Notes: generated from the letters alone by a model not told the origin. A stretch of DNA of 64,000 nt from Pseudomonas sp. GOM7 (GCF_026723825.1 NZ_CP113519.1:1798001-1862000); one strand, 5' to 3'. Positions 46,757 to 55,349 are shown, numbered from the stretch's first letter. Numbers and translations: made by a program.

Positions 46757-47932
46757 CTACAGGCCATGAATGGGGCGGGTGTGGAATTGCCCGCTACCCG
46801 GAGCGAAGCGGGCGGCCATGGCCATCAGCACCAGGGTGGCCACGGCCATCGCCAGCCAGCTCAGGCGCAGGTCGGCGGTGTACTGGCGTAGCAGGCCTGC
46901 CAGGAATGGAGCCGTGGCGGCGATCAGGTAGCCGCCGCCCTGCACGAAGGCCAGCAGGTCGCCGGTCTGCCTTGGGTCGTCCAGGTGATCCTGGGCCACC
47001 ACCAGCGACAGCGGGAACAGCGCGCCGATGCCGATGCCCAGCAGCAAACAGATCGGCACCGCCAATTGCAGAGGCGCGAAGATCAGACCCAGCAGGCCAG
47101 CCAGCAGCGATAGCAGTACCACGCCCAGCAACACGCGACGATCCGGGTAACGTGGCAGCAGGCTCGATGCCAGCAGACCGGCGAACACCTCGCATAGCGT
47201 CAGTGCCGCCAGCAGCAGGCCGCTCGACTGCGCGCTCCAGCCCAGCGCCGTGTAGTAAGGCGGCAGCCAGGCCAGCACCAGGGTATAACCTGCCGTACCG
47301 ACCCCGAAGAAGCTCATCAGCAGCCAGGCTCTGGGCGAGCGCCAGACGTTCAGGTGAGCCGCGTTGCCCGATGCCGCCACAGCTTGTCTCGGTGCGGCGC
47401 GTAGCCAGAGCGCGGCCGCCAGCAGAGCGGGCAGTGCCCAGCCAGCCAACGCCCATGACCAGCCCAGCGACTGCGCCAGCCAGGGCGTCAGCGCCGCACC
47501 GAAGGCCGCACCGCCCATGATCGCGCAACTGTAGAAGCCGATCAGGCGGCCACTGTCGGCCGCGAAGCGTGACTTGATCAGGCCCGGCAACAGGGCCTGC
47601 ACGAAGGCGATACCGGCACCGGCCAGCAAGGCCGTCACGATTAGCGTGGAGGCGTCTGGCCGCAGGCCACGCAGCAGGCAGGCAAGGGCGATCAGCAGCA
47701 CGCCGAGCAGTATCCCGTTGCCTTCTCCCAGACGTTCGCGCAACACCGCGGCGGTCAGGGCGCCGAGCCCCATGATCACCACCGGCAGGCTGGTCAGCAG
47801 GCTGGCACCGATATGATCCAGGCCGGTATCGAGCTGGATGCGGTCGAGCAACGGGCCGATGGCGGCCAGCACCGGGCGCAGGTTCAGGCCAAGCAGAACG
47901 ATGGCGATCAGCAGCAGGCTCTGACGCTTCAT
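46757..47932 (-). CDS. MFS transporter of the CynX/NimT type
   Basis: A 391-residue major facilitator with 12 predicted membrane segments. The N-terminus MKRQSLLLIAIVLLGLNLRP and PLLDRIQLDTGLDHIGASLL match the cyanate/2-nitroimidazole transporter-like group. Substrate is unknown. The ATG (47930-47932) overlaps the end of the upstream EamA gene by 4 bases; a longer frame is a shadow of that gene. The two transporters and the divergent MarR gene appear to form a regulated efflux unit. Confidence 0.85.
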   Translation of the reverse strand: MKRQSLLLIAIVLLGLNLRPVLAAIGPLLDRIQLDTGLDHIGASLLTSLPVVIMGLGALTAAVLRERLGEGNGILLGVLLIALACLLRGLRPDASTLIVTALLAGAGIAFVQALLPGLIKSRFAADSGRLIGFYSCAIMGGAAFGAALTPWLAQSLGWSWALAGWALPALLAAALWLRAAPRQAVAASGNAAHLNVWRSPRAWLLMSFFGVGTAGYTLVLAWLPPYYTALGWSAQSSGLLLAALTLCEVFAGLLASSLLPRYPDRRVLLGVVLLSLLAGLLGLIFAPLQLAVPICLLLGIGIGALFPLSLVVAQDHLDDPRQTGDLLAFVQGGGYLIAATAPFLAGLLRQYTADLRLSWLAMAVATLVLMAMAARFAPGSGQFHTRPIHGL

Positions 47933-48831
47933 GCCTGGGCCTCCTTCGCGCCACGCCAGGCCACCAGCAGCACGCCGCCGACGATGCACAGTGCCGCCAG
48001 CAACAGGCTCAGGCTGCCTTGTTCGCCGAGCAGGCCGATGGCGATAGCGGCGCCGGTGATCGCTGCCACCGAACCAATCTGGCTGAGGAATACCGTGCCG
48101 GCCAGGTTCTGCAGGATGAAGAACAGCGCGTAGACCGCTGCGAACAGCACCATCTGCGCTGCCAGCAGAGCTACCGCCAGTGTGCTGTCCAGGCGTGGCG
48201 AGAAATCTACGCCGAACAGCGTCGTGACGATCAGCAGCAAGGCACCGCCCAGCAACATGCCGGGCGCCAGCGACAGGGGCGTGGCGCCGCTCGGCCAGTA
48301 GCGGGCCCGGTAGATGTTGCCCAGCGCCAGGAACAGCGGCACGCTCAGCGCAGCGAGCACCCACAAGATCGGGCCATCACCGCCATGCAATTTGCCCAAC
48401 GCCAGTATCAGACTACCCGACAAGCCGATGCAGATGCCCAGCAGGCGGATGCGGCTGAGCCCCTCCATGCGCAGCGCCAGGGCCAGCAGGTAGGTGAACA
48501 AGGGCGGGAAGGCCAGGCACATCGAGGCGAAACCAGCCCCGACATGGCCGATGGAGCTGAACAACAGAGCATTCGGCACGGCGATGCTGAGCAGCCCTGA
48601 CGCCAGGTAATAACGCTGTTGCGGCAGGCTCATGCCGGGCCGCTCGCCGCGCCACCAGGCGAACAGCAACAGCAGCAGACCACCGCCGGACAAGCTCCAC
48701 AGCAGATAGGCCATCGGCTGCCAGCCGATGCTGCCAGCCACCTTGACCAGATTGCTGGTCAGCCCCATCAGCGTGCCGATGCTGAACAGCAGGGCCAGGG
48801 CCAGAAGGGGTCGATTGGGGTTGCCGGACAT
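47929..48831 (-). CDS. EamA/DMT-family transporter
   Basis: A 300-residue drug/metabolite transporter with two EamA repeats and 10 predicted membrane segments. The ATG at 48829-48831 has AAGGAGG 9 bases upstream; the longer in-frame start lies beyond the promoter region. It is followed by an overlapping MFS gene and is divergent from a MarR regulator, with a 7+4+7 palindrome in the shared promoter. Export of a small metabolite or toxic compound is likely; the substrate is unknown. Confidence 0.85.
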   Translation of the reverse strand: MSGNPNRPLLALALLFSIGTLMGLTSNLVKVAGSIGWQPMAYLLWSLSGGGLLLLLFAWWRGERPGMSLPQQRYYLASGLLSIAVPNALLFSSIGHVGAGFASMCLAFPPLFTYLLALALRMEGLSRIRLLGICIGLSGSLILALGKLHGGDGPILWVLAALSVPLFLALGNIYRARYWPSGATPLSLAPGMLLGGALLLIVTTLFGVDFSPRLDSTLAVALLAAQMVLFAAVYALFFILQNLAGTVFLSQIGSVAAITGAAIAIGLLGEQGSLSLLLAALCIVGGVLLVAWRGAKEAQA

Positions 48832-48885
48832 GCAGATGCCTCCTTGGTGTAGATACGCTACGATGGCAACATTCTTTTTGAAAAG

Positions 48886-48903
48886 TATCTTGATGGCAAG
48901 ATA
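48886..48903. promoter_or_regulatory. Palindromic MarR operator in the EamA-marR divergent promoter
   Basis: TATCTTG-ATGG-CAAGATA is a perfect 7+4+7 inverted repeat 13 bases before the marR start. A related GATGGCAA occurs at 48862. Size and placement fit a MarR-type operator controlling both directions. Confidence 0.72.
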
Positions 48904-48916
48904 AATTGAGGGCGAC

Positions 48917-49420
48917 ATGCAAGACCGCGCACAACTGGCCGCTGAACAGTGGCAACGACAGCGGCCCGACCTGGATGGCTTTTCCATGGCCGTGATCGGG
49001 CGTTTGGGTGAGCTCAGCCAGGTGATCAGCCGTGATCACCTGCTGCCGTTCTTCGCCGAATACGGCCTGCAGGCCGGCGAATTCGACCTGCTTGCCACCC
49101 TGCGCCGCGCGGGCGAGCCCTATGCCCTGATGCCCACTGCCTTGTACGAGAGCGCGATGATCTCCTCGGGCGGCATGACCAGCCGCATCGACCGCCTGGA
49201 AAAGGCCGGGTTGATCGAGCGGCGCAAACACCCCAGTGACCGCCGTGGCGTGCTGGTGGCGCTGACCCCGGCCGGTTTCGAGCTGATCGACGGCATGCTC
49301 GCAGCCCATGTGGCCAACCTGCAGCGCGTGCTCTCAGGATTGACCGCCGACGAGCAGCGCACGTTGCATGAATTGCAGGGCAAGTTGTTGGCGGGGTTGG
49401 CTGAGCGGGAAGGGGCGTAG
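48917..49420 (+). CDS. MarR-family transcriptional regulator
   Basis: A 167-residue winged-helix regulator. The recognition region MISSGGMTSRIDRLEKAGLI and the wing RRKHPSDRRGVLVALTPAG lie in the centre. It presumably represses itself and the divergent EamA-MFS transporter pair through the palindrome at 48886. The ligand is unknown. Confidence 0.88.
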   Translation: MQDRAQLAAEQWQRQRPDLDGFSMAVIGRLGELSQVISRDHLLPFFAEYGLQAGEFDLLATLRRAGEPYALMPTALYESAMISSGGMTSRIDRLEKAGLIERRKHPSDRRGVLVALTPAGFELIDGMLAAHVANLQRVLSGLTADEQRTLHELQGKLLAGLAEREGA

Positions 49421-49423
49421 TTC

Positions 49424-49522
49424 GATGGCTCCCACGTTCCGGTGTGGGAGCCAGCCCGTGACGCTCTGCGTCACAGCGCAGCACGCAACTGCGCGTGGCG
49501 GACGCAGAACGCGGGAACGATC
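49424..49522. repeat. ~100-bp dispersed repeat (GGCTCCCACG family)
   Basis: GATGGCTCCCACGTTCCGGTGTGGGAGCC, CGTGACGCTCTGCGTCACAG and GCACGCAACTGC recur in the same order at 54313-54426. CTCCCACG/GTGTGGGAG and GTGACGC/GCGTCAC are internal hairpins. It fills the convergent gap between marR and the SDR gene. Confidence 0.78.
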
Positions 49523-49554
49523 AGCCAGTCTCCGTGCTAACGGTGTAGAGCCTT

Positions 49555-50328
49555 CTAAACCGTCGGCACCGTCCCGCCATCGATGACGAACTCACTGCCG
49601 GTGATGGCCGCGGCGCGTGGGGAGGCGAGGAAGGCGATGAGGTCAGCCACTTCGTCCGGTCTGGATGGACGGCCGAGCGGGATGCCGCCCAGGGCCTGCA
49701 TGATAATTCGCTTGCCGCCTTCGTAGTCGGTGCCGGCTTCCTGCGCCAGCCGCTCGGCCAGGGCGACCGATGCTTCGGTTTCGACCCAGCCTGGCGACAC
49801 CCGTACCACCCGAACGCCCTGGGGTGAAACCTCTTTCGACAGGCTCTTGCTGTAGGTGGCCAGCGCCGCTTTGGCTGCAGCGTAAGCGGTGGTGGCTTCC
49901 GCCAGGGGCAGGTGGCTCTGGATGGAGGTCACATGGATGATGACGCCCGCCTGGCGTGCCAGCATCGCCGGGAGCAGAGCACGATCCAGGCGTACGGCGG
50001 GCAGCAGGTTGAGATCGAATTCGCGCTGCCACTGGGCCTCGTCCAGCACCGCGAAGCCGCCGGCTGGGGCCGATGAGCCGCCCAGCACATGGACGATGAT
50101 GTCCACCTTGCCCAGGCGTGTGCGGGCACCCTCGATCAGGGCATCGCAGCCTTCGCGCGTCGACAGGTCGGCCTGAATGAACAGCTCGTCCGGCAGATCC
50201 GTGTTCGCCTGGCGCGCCGAGGTCAGCACCCTGGCGCCTTCCTGAAGGAAGCGGCTCACTACCGCGCGGCCGACGCCCTTGGTACCGCCTGTGACCAGCA
50301 CATGCTTGCCGCTCAGCTCGAGGTTCAT
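49555..50328 (-). CDS. Short-chain dehydrogenase/reductase
   Basis: A 257-residue classical [11 protein letters not shown] near residue 14 is the cofactor motif; VTSIQ and YAAAKAAL carry the catalytic Ser, Tyr and Lys; the protein ends [13 protein letters not shown]. Substrate is unknown. It shares one base with the preceding NTF2-like gene, so the two are co-transcribed, and a LysR regulator is divergent. Confidence 0.88.
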   Translation of the reverse strand: MNLELSGKHVLVTGGTKGVGRAVVSRFLQEGARVLTSARQANTDLPDELFIQADLSTREGCDALIEGARTRLGKVDIIVHVLGGSSAPAGGFAVLDEAQWQREFDLNLLPAVRLDRALLPAMLARQAGVIIHVTSIQSHLPLAEATTAYAAAKAALATYSKSLSKEVSPQGVRVVRVSPGWVETEASVALAERLAQEAGTDYEGGKRIIMQALGGIPLGRPSRPDEVADLIAFLASPRAAAITGSEFVIDGGTVPTV

Positions 50329-50657
50329 CACGGTGCGATCTCCAGCGAGCTGATCCGGCCATCCGTTAGCGCGAATAGATGCTTGAGCAGCACCGGGCTG
50401 CCGGGGAAGTCACCCGTTACGCGCGCGGTGACGGTCAATGCCTCGTCTCGTTGCGAGGCATCCACGGGCTCGACGCGGTAGCTGAAAGCCTGTCGTGCCT
50501 CCCGTTGCCAGGCCACGATGGCATCGATGCCCTGGTGCGTGCGTTTTTCGTCAGTCACCCTGGCATGCGCATGGAAGCAGGTGGCAAGGCGCGTCGCGTC
50601 GCCGCCATTGCTGATGGCGAAATAGGTGTTCACGGCTTCGGGCAGGTGCAGGTTCAT
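50328..50657 (-). CDS. NTF2/SnoaL-like small protein
   Basis: A 109-residue protein with the SnoaL-like fold pattern (residues about 5-105: [20 protein letters not shown] then [20 protein letters not shown]). Such proteins may be isomerases, hydrolases or binding proteins; no specific function can be assigned. The ATG at 50655-50657 is chosen; a longer frame runs into the promoter. It is the first gene of a two-gene operon with the SDR. Confidence 0.82.
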   Translation of the reverse strand: MNLHLPEAVNTYFAISNGGDATRLATCFHAHARVTDEKRTHQGIDAIVAWQREARQAFSYRVEPVDASQRDEALTVTARVTGDFPGSPVLLKHLFALTDGRISSLEIAP

Positions 50658-50773
50658 GGCCTGATTTCCTCTCGTAGTGGGTGGGGCGCTACGGGAGTGA
50701 TCTTGCTGCCCGATGGATAATTTGCTCAACTGGGACAAAGTTAATGACCTGTCCCTGATTTCAGGATAATCCA

Positions 50774-51691
50774 ATGGCAGACCCGCGCCTGGGCCTCAAC
50801 GAGTTGGAAGCGGTGCTGGCCGTGGCGCGGCGGGCCTCGTTCCGCCAGGCCGCCATCGATCTCGATGTGTCCACCACCGCCTTGAGCAACACCATCGCCA
50901 AGCTGGAGGCCAGCCTGGAAACCCGCCTGTTCAATCGCACCACGCGCAGTGTGTCGCTGACCGAGGCTGGCGCGCTGTACCTGGAACAAGTCGGGCCGGC
51001 GCTGCAGGACGTGCGTGCGGCGCTTGATGCGGTGCGCTCGCACAACGCCGGGCCGGCCGGCGCACTGCGCATCAACGCGTTCGCCAGTGCGGCCCGCTCA
51101 ACCCTGATGCCGCTGGTGCTGGAGTTTCTGCAGCGTTACCCGAACGTGCACATCGACCTGGTGACCGAAGGTCGCCTGGTCGATATCGTGGCCGGCGGGT
51201 TCGACCTCGGGGTGCGCGCGGCGAACCTCGTGCCCAGCGACATGATCGTGATCCCCCTCGGGGTGCCGCAACGCTACGCAGTGGTCGGCACACCGGGGTA
51301 CTTCGAGCAACATGGGCGACCGTGCACCCCGGCGGACCTGCTGCGCCATGCCTGCATCCGCATCCGCCTGCCGAACGGTGCGATCTACCCCTGGCAATTC
51401 GAGCGGGCAGGGGAGGTGACGAGGCTCGATGTCAGCGGGCCGCTCACGCTCGATGAGCCCGGCGTGGCCAAGGCGGCGGTACAGGCGGGGGTAGGGCTCG
51501 GCTTCTTCATGGAGCATGACGTGCAGGGTGAAATCCAGGCTGGTCAGTTCGAGCGGGTGCTGGAAGGCTGGACACCACCTCGGGATCGGCTGTGCCTGTA
51601 CTACCCGAACCGCCGTAACCCGTCTGCAGCGCTCAAGGCCTTCACGGCCCTGGCGCGGGAGAACTTGGCCGGCAAGGGCGAACGGGGCTGA
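50774..51691 (+). CDS. LysR-family transcriptional regulator
   Basis: A 305-residue LysR regulator with the helix-turn-helix at about residues 8-65 ([20 protein letters not shown]) and a substrate-binding domain after it. It is divergent from the NTF2-SDR operon, about 116 bases away, and probably controls it. The type resembles DsdC/PgrR-like repressors. The effector is unknown. Confidence 0.87.
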   Translation: MADPRLGLNELEAVLAVARRASFRQAAIDLDVSTTALSNTIAKLEASLETRLFNRTTRSVSLTEAGALYLEQVGPALQDVRAALDAVRSHNAGPAGALRINAFASAARSTLMPLVLEFLQRYPNVHIDLVTEGRLVDIVAGGFDLGVRAANLVPSDMIVIPLGVPQRYAVVGTPGYFEQHGRPCTPADLLRHACIRIRLPNGAIYPWQFERAGEVTRLDVSGPLTLDEPGVAKAAVQAGVGLGFFMEHDVQGEIQAGQFERVLEGWTPPRDRLCLYYPNRRNPSAALKAFTALARENLAGKGERG

Positions 51692-51728
51692 GTGCCAGAC
51701 GATAGAAGCAGCCTGTCTTGCCAAGGGC

Positions 51729-51852
51729 TATCGATGGCTCTTGGCCTGCGTCTTCGGGTGTGAAGCGAGGTGGACAAGCTTCGCGTTGTCCACCCTGCCC
51801 GAGACTTCGCCGTAGGGTGGATGGCGCCTTTTTCATCCACCGTTGCGGCGGA
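51729..51852. repeat. ~120-bp direct repeat, left copy (flanks the TetR-YciI-Tag-AhpD group)
   Basis: The segment runs from ATCGATGGCTCTTGG through GAGGTGGACAAGCT, GTTGTCCACCCT, CGTAGGGTGGATG and TTTTTCATCCACCG to GTTGCGGCG. The same order recurs at 54422-54543 in the same orientation. It contains two GGTGGA/TCCACC hairpins of the GTAGGGTGGAT family. Confidence 0.78.
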
Positions 51853-51878
51853 TGGCCGAACGACTTCAGTCTTGACCG

Positions 51879-51928
51879 ATTAGGATGAGTGTCCTAATCT
51901 CGCTTCATGATTAGGTCGTTTGTCCTAT
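51879..51928. promoter_or_regulatory. Two operator-like inverted repeats before the TetR gene
   Basis: ATTAGGA-N6-TCCTAAT (51879-51898) is a perfect inverted repeat. A second, ATTAGG-N7-TCCTAT, follows at 51910-51928. They lie 20-70 bases before the TetR start and are the likely TetR-type operators for autoregulation. Confidence 0.72.
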
Positions 51929-51948
51929 TGGCGCGAGGCTGATACTGA

Positions 51949-52536
51949 ATGACAGGCATGACTACCCGCGAGCGCATCGTCAATGAGGCGGACAGGCTGT
52001 TCTATGAGCGGGGCTATGAACACACCTCCTTCGCCGACATCGCCGATGCCGTGGGCATATCCCGTGGCAACTTCTACTACCACCTCAAGAGCAAGGACGA
52101 GATTCTGGATGCTGTCATCGAAAAGCGCATGACAGCCATATCAGAGATGCTTCGGGCATGGGAGAACGAGAGCAGTTCTCCCTCCGAGCGCATCAAGCGC
52201 TTCATCCTCATCGTGATCACGAATCGGCCGCAGATCATTCGCCATGGTTGCCCAGTCGGCACGCTCTGTAGCGAGCTGGCCAAGCTTGGCCATCCAGCAC
52301 AACCGCAATCCAACCAGCTATTTGCCCTGTTCCGCTCCTGGTTATGCCAGCAGTTCGTTCAACTGGGGCATGAGGCTGATGCCGATTCGCTCGCGATGCA
52401 TGTGTTGGCATTCAGTCAGGGCGTTGCAGTGCTCGCCCATGCTTTTCAAGACGAGTGTTTCGTCGAGCGAGAGGCTGAGCGCATGTGCGCATGGCTGGAC
52501 GCTGTCGCCGGCGAAGCAATGACCAAGACCGAGTGA
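51949..52536 (+). CDS. TetR-family transcriptional regulator
   Basis: A 195-residue repressor with an N-terminal TetR helix-turn-helix (about residues 8-55: ERGYEHTSFADIADAVGISR, then GNFYYHLKSKDEIL). The C-terminal ligand domain contains RHGCPVGTLCSEL, typical of the group regulating oxidative or electrophile responses. Two inverted repeats before the gene are probable operators. It begins a run TetR-YciI-Tag with short gaps (22 and 4 bases). I use ATG 51949; ATG 51958 is also possible. Confidence 0.87.
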   Translation: MTGMTTRERIVNEADRLFYERGYEHTSFADIADAVGISRGNFYYHLKSKDEILDAVIEKRMTAISEMLRAWENESSSPSERIKRFILIVITNRPQIIRHGCPVGTLCSELAKLGHPAQPQSNQLFALFRSWLCQQFVQLGHEADADSLAMHVLAFSQGVAVLAHAFQDECFVEREAERMCAWLDAVAGEAMTKTE

Positions 52537-52558
52537 TCACTTCAGGGAGAGCAGTCCC

Positions 52559-52852
52559 ATGTTCATCGTGTTCCTAAGGTTTTCAGCCAGGCGTGATCAG
52601 GCTGGTCAGTTGATGCAGGCTCACAAGGAGTGGTTGGCGCGCGGATTCGACGACGGCGTTTTTCTCTTGGCCGGCAGCCTGCAGCCGCAAGCCGGTGGGG
52701 TGATTCTGGCCAGTGGGGTTACGCTAGCTCAGCTCGAGGAGCGGCTCAGCAGCGATCCGTTCGTGGTGGAGGACGTCGTGCAGACGGAAATCGTAGCGAT
52801 GACCCCCTCCAAGGCAGATCCTCGACTGCAGTTCTTGCTGATGGGGAGCTGA
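52559..52852 (+). CDS. YciI-family protein
   Basis: A 97-residue ferredoxin-like small protein of the YciI/YCII family (MFIVFLRFSARRDQAGQLMQ, HKEWLARGFDDGVFLLAGSL, DPFVVEDV). The conserved His-Asp pair is partly present. Family members include 5-chlorohydroxyhydroquinone dehydrochlorinase-like enzymes, but most have no known role. It sits between tetR and tag with short spacing, consistent with co-transcription. Confidence 0.82.
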   Translation: MFIVFLRFSARRDQAGQLMQAHKEWLARGFDDGVFLLAGSLQPQAGGVILASGVTLAQLEERLSSDPFVVEDVVQTEIVAMTPSKADPRLQFLLMGS

Positions 52853-52856
52853 AGCC

Positions 52857-53462
52857 ATGAACCAGACCATCGTTGGCGCCGACGGGCTGCATCGCTGCCG
52901 CTGGTGCGCTGCAGCACCTGAGTTTCTCAGGTATCACGACACGGAATGGGGCTTCCCTGTTGGCGATGACAGGCGCTTGTTCGAGAAGGTCAGCCTCAAG
53001 GCCTTCCAGTCGGGCCTTAGCTGGCGCACGATCCTGGCCAAGCGCGATAGTTTCCGCGCTGCATTCCATGGCTTCGATTTCAAGCGAATCGCCCAGTTCG
53101 ATGACCGCGACGTGCAGCGGCTACTGCAAGACCCGGGTATTGTCCGCCATCGAGGCAAGATCGAGGCGGTCATCAACAACGCGCGCCGTGCCTGTGACCT
53201 CGTTGAAGCGGAAGGGGCGTTAGCCTCCTTCTTTTGGCAATACGAGCCCCGTACTGTCGGCTCGACCGAACCTCAGAGCGCCTCGTCATCTGCCGAATCG
53301 GTGGCGTTATCCAAGGAGCTGAAGCGACGAGGCTGGAAGTTCGTGGGGCCTACGACCGTCTATGCATTCATGCAGGCCATGGGACTGATCAACGACCATG
53401 CAACTGACTGTGCGATCAGGGCAGAAGTTGAGCGTGCGCGGCAATCCTTCAGCAGGCCCTAG
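52857..53462 (+). CDS. tag: DNA-3-methyladenine glycosylase I
   Basis: Base-excision repair enzyme that removes 3-methyladenine. The 201-residue protein has the Tag signature RCRWC near the N-terminus, YHDTEWGFPV (about residues 27-36), SGLSWRTILAKR, and the C-terminal zinc-ligand histidine and cysteine in NDHATDCAIR. It is 4 bases after yciI. Its TAG stop runs into a sequence matching one end of the ~150-bp repeat family. Confidence 0.93.
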   Translation: MNQTIVGADGLHRCRWCAAAPEFLRYHDTEWGFPVGDDRRLFEKVSLKAFQSGLSWRTILAKRDSFRAAFHGFDFKRIAQFDDRDVQRLLQDPGIVRHRGKIEAVINNARRACDLVEAEGALASFFWQYEPRTVGSTEPQSASSSAESVALSKELKRRGWKFVGPTTVYAFMQAMGLINDHATDCAIRAEVERARQSFSRP

Positions 53463-53492
53463 CAGACCGTTGAAAAACCAGGCGAGGGAGCG
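53459..53492. repeat. Truncated end of the ~150-bp repeat family
   Basis: AGCAGACCGTTGAAAAACCA and GGCGAGG match the reverse complement of the right end of copy C (GTTTTTCAACGGCCTGCT at about 35034-35052). The repeat begins within the tag stop codon and continues only about 30 bases. Confidence 0.55.
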
Positions 53493-53570
53493 AGCGGCGT
53501 TCCGATCCACTCTACTGGCTTCCTGTCGACATGGTCGGATATCTCCAGAAAACCTTGCTCTGATGCCGGC

Positions 53571-54020
53571 TCACGCCTTCGCCGCAGGGCTCAAGCGAAA
53601 GCTGACACCCATGCGGTTGAACGCGTTCATGGCTGCGATAGCTGCCGTGAGGTCGACCAGATCTTTCGGGGTGAATGCGGACGATGCTGCCGCATAGGCC
53701 TCGTCAGAAACATGCGTTTCGCTGACCATGGTCACCTCTTCCGTCCAGGCCAAGGCGGAACGTTCCTGGTAGGAAAACAGGTGCGCGGCCTCATGCCAGA
53801 CTGGCACTAGCATCAGTTTTTCTACCGACATACCTCCCTTGATCAAGTCTCGTGAATGGATATCGATGCAGTGCGCGCATCCATTGATCTGCGATGCCCG
53901 CAAGAACACGAGATGTATGAGCTGAGGCGGCAGGTTCGTTCCGGTGGTGACGTAATGGTGCAGTCCTCCCAGCGCTCTAGCAGCACCGGGTGAAGCCTCA
54001 AACCAGTTAAGACGAGCCAT
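53571..54020 (-). CDS. AhpD-like carboxymuconolactone decarboxylase family protein
   Basis: A 149-residue alkylhydroperoxidase-type protein. The redox CxxC motif with the proton-relay histidine lies in NGCAHCIDIHSRD (about residues 47-59). Such proteins reduce peroxides or act in stress responses. ATG at 54018-54020 follows AAAAGG. It is convergent with tag and bracketed together with it by direct repeats; a link to the TetR regulator is plausible but not shown. Confidence 0.85.
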   Translation of the reverse strand: MARLNWFEASPGAARALGGLHHYVTTGTNLPPQLIHLVFLRASQINGCAHCIDIHSRDLIKGGMSVEKLMLVPVWHEAAHLFSYQERSALAWTEEVTMVSETHVSDEAYAAASSAFTPKDLVDLTAAIAAMNAFNRMGVSFRLSPAAKA

Positions 54021-54312
54021 AGAGCAGTACCTTTTGAAGATGGAGAAGTCAGTAAGGTCTGCTCCTATTAAGACAACTAAGAGGCTCAAGGTATTGATCC
54101 AATCAAAGACTTAATGAGTGGTCCACTTTGCGGAGTTCCCCTTGTGCGTGTTCTGATGATGCAGCGTGGAGCGGCTGCTCTTCTGTTCGGCGTCCATCGA
54201 TCAGCCATCGGCTTAGGGTGAACGCCGTGATACTCGGGCTTGCGGCTGTAAGAAACGTCTTGTGCGTCGCCCGGTGCTTGCCCAGTCGTTGTGAGCGGTG
54301 CATGCAAAAAAC
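54021..54312. other. Gap without a recognised gene
   Basis: I see no convincing coding region here. The right half of the 54021-54631 interval is made of the two repeats listed next; this left part probably contains the AhpD promoter. Confidence 0.5.
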
Positions 54313-54426
54313 GATGGCTCCCACGCTCCTGCATGGGAGCAATCCCGTGGCGCTCTGCGTCACAGCACAGCACGCAACTGCCCGTGGCGGACGCTGGAGC
54401 GTCGAGGGCGGAGCGTGGAGCGATCA
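54313..54426. repeat. ~100-bp dispersed repeat, second copy (GGCTCCCACG family)
   Basis: It matches 49424-49522 through GATGGCTCCCACGCTCC, ATGGGAGC, CGCTCTGCGTCACAGC and CAGCACGCAACTGC, in the same order. Confidence 0.78.
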
Positions 54427-54543
54427 ATGGCTCTTGGGCCGTGTCTTCAAGTGAGGCGAGGTGGACAAGCTCCGCGTTGTCCACCCTACGCCTTGGTTTC
54501 ACCGTAGGGTGGATGACGCTTTTTCATCCACCGTTGCGGCGAG
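54422..54543. repeat. ~120-bp direct repeat, right copy
   Basis: It matches 51729-51852 in order and orientation (GATCAATGGCTCTTGG, GAGGTGGACAAGCTCCGCG, TTGTCCACCCT, CGTAGGGTGGATGACGC, TTTTTCATCCACCG). Confidence 0.78.
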
Positions 54544-54603
54544 TTTCTGGGCTAATTGTTCAGCTTTGTGAGCGGTGCACACAAAATTCGTTGCTAAATG
54601 AAG

Positions 54604-54625
54604 AGGCGAGGGCATGCCCTCGCCT
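54604..54625 (-). terminator. 22-bp perfect palindrome ending the small-gene operon
   Basis: AGGCGAGGGCA/TGCCCTCGCCT is a perfect palindrome 7 bases beyond the stop codon at 54632. On the minus strand it is followed by CTTCATTTAG. It is a likely terminator. Confidence 0.68.
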
Positions 54626-54631
54626 GAGTCG

Positions 54632-54934
54632 TTACAGCCGCAACTCCGTCCGCAAGGCCTGATGCTCGCCGCCCAATGGCGAGCACAGGCGCTGGTGGAT
54701 GCGGCTGAGAAAACCCAGCTCGAAGGCATGGCGCTGCGCACCTGGCGGGTATAGCTGCCGTTCCATTAACAGATTGGCCCACAGCCAGGCGCTATTGGCG
54801 TTGTCCAGCCAGGCCTGCGCGGTCTGCACACCATGGTCGAAGCTCACCTGGCAATCTGCATTCCAGCCGAAGCTGGCAGGCGGTTGCCCATCATGGCTGG
54901 GCAGGTGGGTGAGGTAGCGTTGCAGTTCAATCAT
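54632..54934 (-). CDS. Small hypothetical protein, last gene of a C4-type locus
   Basis: A 100-residue protein I do not recognise by family name. The sequence is soluble-looking with three tryptophans in the middle (AWLDNANSAWLWANLLMERQ). GGAGGG precedes the ATG, and it overlaps the upstream 80-residue gene by 8 bases, so both are translated together. A perfect palindrome follows. The cluster resembles phage-derived small-gene loci controlled by an antisense RNA. Confidence 0.68.
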   Translation of the reverse strand: MIELQRYLTHLPSHDGQPPASFGWNADCQVSFDHGVQTAQAWLDNANSAWLWANLLMERQLYPPGAQRHAFELGFLSRIHQRLCSPLGGEHQALRTELRL

Positions 54935-55169
54935 GCTCGGCCCTCCCGGCTGCCTGGGTGATGGCTCGGCGGTAGAGCACGATCAACTCGCTGAGCAGCG
55001 CGCTGGTGGTGCTTGCCAGCTCTGGCTCCGGTATTCGACGCAGCAGCTTGGTCAGCAACGCTGCGCGGTACTCGGCTGCTGCCTGCAACGGGCACTCGTC
55101 GGCCACATGGCTATGCAAGGGATTGCGTGGTGTGGGGAAGGGGATAACGACGGATTCAGACTTGGTCAT
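54927..55169 (-). CDS. Small hypothetical protein of a C4-type locus
   Basis: An 80-residue protein (MTKSESVVIPFPTPRNPLHS start). Function is unknown; the second half is predicted helical (AEYRAALLTKLLRRIPEPEL). GGAGGTG lies 6 bases before the ATG. It overlaps a 30-residue upstream frame by 14 bases and the next gene by 8, giving a tightly coupled three-frame operon. Confidence 0.68.
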   Translation of the reverse strand: MTKSESVVIPFPTPRNPLHSHVADECPLQAAAEYRAALLTKLLRRIPEPELASTTSALLSELIVLYRRAITQAAGRAEHD

Positions 55170-55248
55170 GCAGCACCTCCAAAACGGAAGTCGACACGAC
55201 AGCCAGCAGCCCAGGGCGGAGCCCTTGGGTAAAAGGGGGATAGTGCAT
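55156..55248 (-). CDS. Short frame in the position of a C4-regulated leader (icd-like)
   Basis: A 30-residue frame, MHYPPFTQGLRPGLLAVVST and so on to HDQV, whose end overlaps the start of the 80-residue gene. Its ribosome site (AAGGAG and AAGGAAA, 55249-55266) overlaps a sequence exactly complementary to an upstream segment, as expected for an antisense-controlled start. It is probably translated to couple expression of the following genes. Confidence 0.5.
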   Translation of the reverse strand: MHYPPFTQGLRPGLLAVVSTSVLEVLHDQV

Positions 55249-55259
55249 TTTCCTTATGC

Positions 55260-55349
55260 TCCTTCGTGGATTTAAGGAGCCGCGTTCCATTCGCTACCAC
55301 ACGAAATGGAGGCGGACCGTGCAAGGGTGGTAGACCGACCCACGAAGGA
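55260..55349 (-). ncRNA. C4-like antisense RNA region and its target
   Basis: On the minus strand the leader contains TCCTTCGTGG (complement of 55340-55349), whose exact complement CCACGAAGGA lies at 55260-55269 over the ribosome site. A second pair, CTACCAC at 55327-55333 and GTGGTAG at 55294-55300 (minus-strand sequence), is also perfect. Two separated blocks complementary to two blocks just downstream on the same transcript is the layout of phage P1/P7 C4 RNA. Further upstream, 55405-55500 holds more hairpins (AGCAGGC/GCCTGCT and GTCACGG/CCGTGAC). Exact RNA ends cannot be read. Confidence 0.5.

Noticed and set aside
47933..48364. N-terminal extension of the MFS frame
   Set aside because: It is an alternate-frame reading of the EamA gene; the ATG at 47932 with a 4-base overlap is normal for the family.
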